This document shows positions 33,590-33,736 of a stretch of 33,736 bases of DNA, in pieces (the stretch's first letter is position 1; every line of letters starts with the position of its first letter). The translations under genes and the position numbers were made by a program. A model generated the notes under the pieces. The model was not told the DNA's origin. It made no database searches and saw only the letters and a list, made by a program, of their open reading frames with translations. The DNA comes from Synechococcus sp. UW140 (GTDB lineage: Bacteria > Cyanobacteriota > Cyanobacteriia > PCC-6307 > Cyanobiaceae). The stretch lies in the NCBI GenBank assembly GCA_945860085.1, contig CAMAPJ010000024.1, positions 1 through 33,736 of the forward strand, in the 5' to 3' direction.

Positions 33590-33736
33590 CTAGGAGTTTG
33601 TTGCCAATAGAGAAGCAGTCTGCCTGAGACGGCGTACGGCAGCACTGAGCAGGACCGCTGCGGCTCTGTTCTGCTGCCCTAGGTGCCCATTGAGACGAGC
33701 CTCAGACAGCCCTGGCCACTCTGACCACGGCCACTG
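33590..33736 (-). CDS. 3' end of a gene running off the right edge
   Basis: On the minus strand the frame is open from the window edge for 48 codons to TAG 33590 (including WPGLSEARLNGHLGQQNRAA and AVLLSAAVRRLRQTASLLA). The composition is GC-rich, helical and protein-like, closer to the left part of the window than to its neighbours. Too short to assign. Confidence 0.35.
   Translation of the reverse strand, partial: QWPWSEWPGLSEARLNGHLGQQNRAAAVLLSAAVRRLRQTASLLATNS

Overview
The window looks like chromosome of a picocyanobacterium of the Synechococcus/Cyanobium (alpha-cyanobacterial) group. The evidence is several cyanobacteria-restricted families (a PAM68/DUF3464 protein, DUF1816, DUF3288), the gene order ruvA-rpsO-PAM68-dnaE, a single uninterrupted dnaE (many other cyanobacteria split this gene with an intein), and very GC-rich coding DNA in the first two thirds. 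The species cannot be named from the sequence.

Positions 1-22,500 form a dense housekeeping block. It holds an ankyrin-repeat protein; DNA primase (dnaG); a DMT-type exporter; a small lipoprotein; ruvA, rpsO and the PAM68-like assembly factor; DNA polymerase III alpha (dnaE); gatA; a DUF1816 protein; an RlmB/TrmH-type rRNA 2'-O-methyltransferase with very long disordered tails; Mini-ribonuclease III; a STAS anti-sigma antagonist; carA; trpD; DUF3288; an ABC exporter; a small membrane protein; msrA; two more small membrane proteins; and tRNA-Pro(GGG). Primase, polymerase and RuvA serve replication and repair. RpsO, RlmB, Mini-III, GatA and tRNA-Pro serve ribosome maturation and translation. 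CarA and TrpD feed pyrimidine/arginine and tryptophan synthesis. Ends of neighbouring genes often overlap by tens of bases.

From about 22,550 the composition changes to visibly more AT-rich DNA with looser spacing and several decayed reading frames, as in an accessory region next to a tRNA gene. No integrase or matching attachment repeat is visible. This region carries what I consider the most interesting group: an MscS-like channel with a C-terminal cyclic-nucleotide-binding domain; a divergent soluble cyclic-nucleotide-binding/coiled-coil protein only 13 bp away; an eight-helix membrane protein of ZIP-like layout; a MinD/ParA-like ATPase with an altered Walker A box, 3 bp upstream of that membrane protein gene; and a DUF3307 membrane protein. 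Two small ribbon-helix-helix regulators and a four-PAS diguanylate cyclase follow. Together they suggest a nucleotide-second-messenger membrane sensing module, but the link between the genes is inferred from position only.

The last 2.6 kb holds decayed sequence, a predicted secreted protein, a membrane protein with an external C-terminal domain, and an open frame running off the right edge.

Non-coding structure of note: a candidate attenuator ahead of trpD (tandem Trp codons, three hairpins, U8 terminator 29 nt before the start codon); a perfect 16-bp inverted repeat across the trpD stop codon; a perfect 22-bp hairpin after the channel gene; and a seven-unit 16-bp tandem repeat.
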